NCBI GenBank assembly: GCA_910577955.1 | Contig: CAJTNC010000003.1 | Span: 1 to 64,000, forward strand | Length of the DNA: 64,000 nt | DNA from: an uncultured Lachnospiraceae bacterium | GTDB lineage: Bacteria > Bacillota > Clostridia > Lachnospirales > Lachnospiraceae | Direction of reading: 5' to 3' | In this document: one piece after another, positions 60,113 through 64,000 of the stretch | How positions within the stretch are numbered: position 1 is the first letter of the stretch | Layout: every line of letters starts with the position of its first letter | Position numbers and translations under genes: made by a program | The notes under the pieces: generated by a model | Seen by the model: the letters and a program-made list of their open reading frames with translations, nothing else | What the model was told of the DNA's origin: nothing | Database searches by the model: none

Positions 60113-61978
60113 ATGACGACGAATGAATTTATACAAAAACTGGATAGTCTTTTTGTCACACAGCAGTATGACAGGGTGGAACCCTTTATGCTTGCTGTGC
60201 TTGAAGAGGCAAAAGAGCGGGAGGACTACGGTCTTTATTTGTCCGTGGGCAATGAGATGATAGGTTATTACCGCTCTGTTTCCCAGTTTAAAAAAGCATA
60301 TCAGATTTCAGAGGATATGCTTTTATTGATGGAAGAGCTGCGGATGGATCAGAGCGTGGAATTTGCCACTGTACTGCTCAATACGGCGACGGCTTACAGC
60401 TTTGATGAAGATTTTGAGATGGCCCTGCAGTTTTACAGGCGGGCGGAACAGATATATCGCTTGCTTGTGCCGGCGGAGGATTATCTGTTTGCGGGTCTTT
60501 ACAACAATATGAGCAGCCTGATGGAGAAAATGGACCGAAATGAGGAAGCGCTGTCGCTGTTGGTGAAAGCGTTGGAAATTTTGAGACATTATCCGGACAG
60601 GCAGATGGAAGCGGCGACAAACTTTACCAATCTGGGTCTCCTTTATCTCAAGATAGGTGATTACGAGAGCGGGAAAAAGTGCGTGATGCAGGCGGTAACG
60701 ATGTTCGAGACGCTTTATGAACCGGCGTCGCATTACAGTGCGGCGCTTTCGGCGTTGGCGGAGATATGCTATCATGAAAAGGATTACGGACAGGCGGCAG
60801 ACTGGTATCGGAAAACTCTGGCGGAAATAGAAAAGCATTACGGACTCAATTTGGCCTATGCGGTGGTCTGTGAAAATCTGGCGAACGTGTGCAGGGAAGC
60901 GGGAGACGCAAAACAGGCGCAGGAGTGGAATGACAGGGCAAAGAAAGTACGGGATGATCTGGGGCGGGAGAACAACAGGAATGTTGCGGAATCTGCGCAG
61001 ACAGCAGAGATTGTCGGAAAAGGGCTGGAAAAATGCCATGCGTATTATGAACAGTACGGGAGACCGATGTTAAAGCAGTTCCCTGAACTGCAGGGGCATT
61101 TTGCCGCAGGTCTTGTGGGAGAGGGATCGGAATGTTTTGGGTATGACGATGCGATCTCCACAGATCACGATTATTTTCCGCGTTTTTTTATATGGCTGGA
61201 TGATGAGGCATATGAAAAATATGGGGAAAAGCTGCGGGCCGCCTATGAAAAACTGCCGGATTGCAGCGGGGGCACGATCATGACGCCGGAGGCGGCGGGA
61301 CGCTGCGGTGTTTACAGAACCACGGATTTCTATTACAGGCTGGTTGGACGGAAAACGCCTCCGGAGAATCTGTATGACTGGGTTTCCCTGCAGGAAACGA
61401 GACTTGCCGCGGTGACGAACGGTGCAGTGTTTGAGGACTGCGGCGGAGGGTTTCGTGACCAGAGAGAAGCTTATCTGTCCGGATTTCCGGAAGATGTGCG
61501 AAAGAAAAAGATAGCGGCAAGGCTTAGAAAAATGGCACAGATGGGTCAGTATCAGTATGCCCGCTGCATGCAGAGAGGGGAGTATGTGGCGGCGCAGATG
61601 GCGGTTGCCGAGTTTATTCAAAATGCAGGTTCCTGCTGCTTTTTGTTGGCAGGGCAGTATATGCCTTACTTTAAGTGGATGCACAGAAAGATGCGGGAAT
61701 TGCCTGTACTGTCGGAAGTTGCGGAAAAGCTGGAGAAACTGACACTTGTGTCATCACAGCAGGATAAGTGGGATACGGAAAAGCCGGAACAGTACAGATT
61801 TTCGCTGAATTATGCGGATGAGAAAGTAATGCTGATAGAGGAGATTGCCGGTATGATAGCGGCGGAACTGAGGCGGCAGGGGCTGGCGGAAGGTCAGGAT
61901 TCCTATCTGGAGTCCTATGCGGCGCAGGTGGAGAGCAAGATTGCCGATGAAGTGCTGCGGACGGCAAATCTGATGTAG
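60113..61978 (+). CDS. TPR-repeat protein fused to a DUF4037 nucleotidyltransferase-like domain
   Basis: A 621-residue cytoplasmic protein. Residues about 1-290 are tetratricopeptide repeats, seen as repeated A-x-x-x-Y/F helix pairs (AYSFDEDFEMALQFYRRAEQ; GLLYLKIGDYESGKKC; AEICYHEKDYGQAADWYRK). From about 315 the DUF4037 part begins: AAGLVGEGSECFGYDDAISTDHDY, with the G-S and D-x-D-like residues of nucleotidyltransferases. Such proteins might add a nucleotide to a drug or protein, but no target is known. Adjacent to VanW (one base) and a NusG-domain protein. Confidence 0.82.
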   Translation: MTTNEFIQKLDSLFVTQQYDRVEPFMLAVLEEAKEREDYGLYLSVGNEMIGYYRSVSQFKKAYQISEDMLLLMEELRMDQSVEFATVLLNTATAYSFDEDFEMALQFYRRAEQIYRLLVPAEDYLFAGLYNNMSSLMEKMDRNEEALSLLVKALEILRHYPDRQMEAATNFTNLGLLYLKIGDYESGKKCVMQAVTMFETLYEPASHYSAALSALAEICYHEKDYGQAADWYRKTLAEIEKHYGLNLAYAVVCENLANVCREAGDAKQAQEWNDRAKKVRDDLGRENNRNVAESAQTAEIVGKGLEKCHAYYEQYGRPMLKQFPELQGHFAAGLVGEGSECFGYDDAISTDHDYFPRFFIWLDDEAYEKYGEKLRAAYEKLPDCSGGTIMTPEAAGRCGVYRTTDFYYRLVGRKTPPENLYDWVSLQETRLAAVTNGAVFEDCGGGFRDQREAYLSGFPEDVRKKKIAARLRKMAQMGQYQYARCMQRGEYVAAQMAVAEFIQNAGSCCFLLAGQYMPYFKWMHRKMRELPVLSEVAEKLEKLTLVSSQQDKWDTEKPEQYRFSLNYADEKVMLIEEIAGMIAAELRRQGLAEGQDSYLESYAAQVESKIADEVLRTANLM

Positions 61979-62007
61979 AAAGTTCTCGGACAAAACAGGA
62001 GAATATT

Positions 62008-62400
62008 TTGTTGAAACGATATAAAAAAGATATGATATTCATAGCCGCTGTATTGGCGGCTTGTGTTATTTCAGGATTGTATTTTTGGAACGACGGCAGA
62101 AATAAACCGGAGACAGGAACCGGAGTACTTGAGATCACAATGGATGGAGAGATTTACGGAGAGTTTCCGTTGGATGAAGATGCGGAAATGGTAGTCAGAT
62201 CTCCCTATGGAAGTAATACTGTGGTGATAGAGCAGGGTAAAGCCTATGTGAAGGAAGCGGATTGTCCTGATAAGATCTGTGCGGGGATGCGGGAGATCGC
62301 TTTAGGCGGAGAGAGCATCTGTTGTCTGCCCCACAGATTGTTTCTGACGGTGAGAAGCAGAGAGGCGACGGAATATGACGCAGTCACTTCCGGTTATTGA
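62008..62400 (+). CDS. NusG domain II-containing membrane protein
   Basis: A 130-residue protein with one N-terminal helix (about 9-26, FIAAVLAACVISGLYFW) and an extracellular NusG-II-like domain (about 40-125): GVLEITMDGEIYGEFPL, then CPDKICAGMREI and CCLPHRLFLTV, where the Cys/His pattern CPDKIC is typical. It starts with TTG (62008) after AGGAG. Often found near heptaprenyl/thiamine-related or Rnf-like genes, but not so here. Function unknown. Confidence 0.82.
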   Translation: MLKRYKKDMIFIAAVLAACVISGLYFWNDGRNKPETGTGVLEITMDGEIYGEFPLDEDAEMVVRSPYGSNTVVIEQGKAYVKEADCPDKICAGMREIALGGESICCLPHRLFLTVRSREATEYDAVTSGY

Positions 62401-62537
62401 TCCTGTCTTTTGTCAAAGATAAAACTTTTTGAAATCCATATACAATAATAAAATAAAAACAGAATATAAAATGAACCGATAAAAGGCTTTGCGGCTCTTA
62501 ATAACAGGTGCACCAAAAAAACGAGGAGTAAGAAACA

Positions 62538-63101
62538 GTGGAAGATGAAATTTTAGCACAGCAGTTAAAAAGAGGAGATCGTGAAGCCTTTGATCTATTG
62601 TATGAAAAGTACAAGAATCTGGTGATCCGAACGGCTTATCTGATCACAGGCAATAAATCGGACAGTGAGGATGTGGCTCAGGAAACTTTTGTCAAAGTCT
62701 ATCTTCACATCTCCGAGCTGAAGAATGACGCCGGATTGAAACCGTGGATGATGCAGATTCTCGTCAGAACTGCTTACCGGTCAGGAAGAAAAAGGAACAG
62801 GGAAGTGCCGGATGACGAAATAGAGCGTCTTTCGGAAAGAGAAGACCGGACTATTCTATCTCCTCTTGGACAGATGATAAAGCGTGAGGAAGCTGAGGTG
62901 ATTTCCGAAGCGGTATCGGCGCTGCCGGTGAAACAGCGGACGGTGGTTGTATTATATTATTACAACGAATTTTCGGTCAGTGAGATAGCCGGAATGTTGA
63001 ACTGCCGGGAAGGAACAGTGAAATCAAGGCTGCATACGGCAAGAAAGTTCCTGAAAGGGGAACTGAAGGACCGGATGGACGTCAAGACAAAGACAAGTTG
63101 A
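62538..63101 (+). CDS. ECF-type RNA polymerase sigma factor (second)
   Basis: A 187-residue ECF sigma factor: AFDLLYEKYKNLVIRTAYLITG and SEDVAQETFVKVY (region 2), then VVLYYYNEFSVSEIAGMLNCREGTVKSRLHTARKFLK (region 4). Start is GTG 62538, nine bases after GAGGAG. The 137-base gap before it has a long AT-rich stretch but no obvious copy of an autoregulated promoter I can define. It is followed 16 bases later by a membrane protein, the likely anti-sigma. Confidence 0.92.
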   Translation: MEDEILAQQLKRGDREAFDLLYEKYKNLVIRTAYLITGNKSDSEDVAQETFVKVYLHISELKNDAGLKPWMMQILVRTAYRSGRKRNREVPDDEIERLSEREDRTILSPLGQMIKREEAEVISEAVSALPVKQRTVVVLYYYNEFSVSEIAGMLNCREGTVKSRLHTARKFLKGELKDRMDVKTKTS

Positions 63102-63117
63102 AGAGGAAGGAGTTCAT

Positions 63118-63930
63118 ATGAGGTCATTACAGGAAGATAGGATAAAGATGGCGCTTGAAATGCAGTGCAGCGATATTTCGGCTTCTGATACATTGAAACA
63201 GAAAATTGATATGGATATCCGCAGAAGGGGAAAGATCAAAACGGTTCCCGCGTGTGGAGGACAGGAGGTTTCTATGAGAGAAGAAAACAGAAAGCATTTC
63301 AGCGTGAAAAAATTTGCAATCGGTGTAGCGGCGGCATGCCTTTTGCTCTCGGGCGGCGTTTTTGCCGGAAGAACTACAGGGTATATTTCGGCGGGCAGTA
63401 CGGGCGCTTATACCTACGATGAACTTGCTAAAGCGGAGGAGAAGCTTGGATTTTCTGCGGATGTTGCAGGGAAATTTGACAACGGATACAGTTTTGTGGA
63501 AATGCGGGTCCTTAAAACAAGCGCGACGGATGAAAATCAGAGGGTGCTCTATACGTTCCCTGAATTGGCCGCAGATTATGCAAGAGGCGGTGTGAAAGAT
63601 ATCAGTCTCTATGCGGATCAGAAGCCGGAAAAGGGAGAGCGGACCAAAGTGCCGGACATGACAGATCAGTGCGGCGATATTGTACTTCGCTACGATGTAT
63701 ATACCTACAAGTTGGTTCCCGTAGGTTATGAGCTGACGGAGGAGGATAAGGAAAACCTTCAAAGAGACGATTATGAGATATCTGAGGGGTCGGACAGCGT
63801 TGAGTATAGCAAGGTGAGCCATGTCACTTGGGAGAAAGACGGTGTGTACTATGATTTACTGGGTATGGATACTGTTCTCTCCGGTGAGGAGATGATTGGG
63901 ATGGCAAAGGAACTGATCGAGATGGACTAA
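63118..63930 (+). CDS. membrane protein downstream of an ECF sigma factor, putative anti-sigma factor
   Basis: A 270-residue protein with a cytoplasmic N-terminus of about 60 residues (RSLQEDRIKMALEMQCSDIS), one transmembrane helix (about 63-80, FAIGVAAACLLLSGGVFAG) and an extracellular part of about 190 residues rich in acidic and aromatic residues. There is no zinc anti-sigma motif, and I know no named family for it. The layout and position right after the sigma gene suggest an anti-sigma/sensor. The operon continues past the window end perhaps; the last 70 bases hold no gene I can support. Confidence 0.72.
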   Translation: MRSLQEDRIKMALEMQCSDISASDTLKQKIDMDIRRRGKIKTVPACGGQEVSMREENRKHFSVKKFAIGVAAACLLLSGGVFAGRTTGYISAGSTGAYTYDELAKAEEKLGFSADVAGKFDNGYSFVEMRVLKTSATDENQRVLYTFPELAADYARGGVKDISLYADQKPEKGERTKVPDMTDQCGDIVLRYDVYTYKLVPVGYELTEEDKENLQRDDYEISEGSDSVEYSKVSHVTWEKDGVYYDLLGMDTVLSGEEMIGMAKELIEMD

Positions 63931-64000
63931 GCGGGAGGCGACATGCGAAAAATGAAAGAGAGCAGATAGCTTAGGGAAAGTCTGCGGCGGCATAATCGAA

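Overview
The window looks like chromosome of a spore-forming, gut-type Clostridia bacterium, most likely a Lachnospiraceae member. Reasons: a complete spoIVA, a FabK/FabT-type fatty acid operon, ECF-class transporters, a VanW protein, the GGGtGRT/Fe-S scaffold gene pair, strong AGGAGG ribosome binding sites, and medium GC with small operons. No phage, conjugative or CRISPR module is visible. Most of the sequence is core metabolism, with a few scars and unusual loci between.

Layout. 1-402: a 54-bp direct repeat flanking a segment without a convincing gene. 421-3023: ECF sigma factor overlapping a membrane-anchored beta-propeller protein. 3079-7050: aroC (minus), a VanY-like peptidase, tgt, yajC. 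7111-13712: leuB, a pyrimidine-nucleoside salvage set (udp, deoC, cdd), then ilvD and ilvB; a beta-lactamase/BlaR-like gene tail lies behind the ilvB terminator. 13978-17786: L,D-transpeptidase, serC-serA. 17873-22734: an ECF transporter locus (double ATPase, EcfT, SAM hydrolase-family protein, UPF0397 S component, metallo-hydrolase). 22756-24429: spoIVA with an unusual overlapping terminator/RBS/sigma-E-like promoter. 24489-26275: guanine riboswitch and purine permease. 26277-28243: a decayed accessory patch (RibD-like reductase, frameshifted XRE gene, truncated MATE gene). 28246-33205: small hypothetical, DUF1015, a GlgB-like protein lacking the catalytic nucleophile, MscS channel.

33274-43292 is a complete type II fatty acid synthesis operon (fabH-acpP-fabK-fabD-fabG-fabF-accB-fabZ-accC-accDA) followed by fabT, with FabT-like palindromes on the operon promoter and a fused AccD-AccA protein. 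43359-45000: tRNA-Thr(CGT) and a two-gene ABC importer without its binding protein. 45212-51835: argH, asd, an AAA ATPase, topoisomerase III, a left-handed beta-helix protein. 51974-53693: Fe-S scaffold plus GGGtGRT pair. 53892-58902: leaderless-looking XRE regulator, lipoprotein, and a second branched-chain locus (ilvB, two ilvN, ilvC). 58966-63930: VanW protein, TPR-DUF4037 protein, NusG-domain-II protein, and a second ECF sigma/anti-sigma pair.

How they work together: the two ilv loci with leuB give most of valine/isoleucine/leucine synthesis; serC-serA gives serine; asd, argH and aroC feed other amino acids; the fab cluster supplies membrane lipid; two membrane-protein/sigma pairs bracket the window. 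All functions are from reading motifs by eye; no database search was run.
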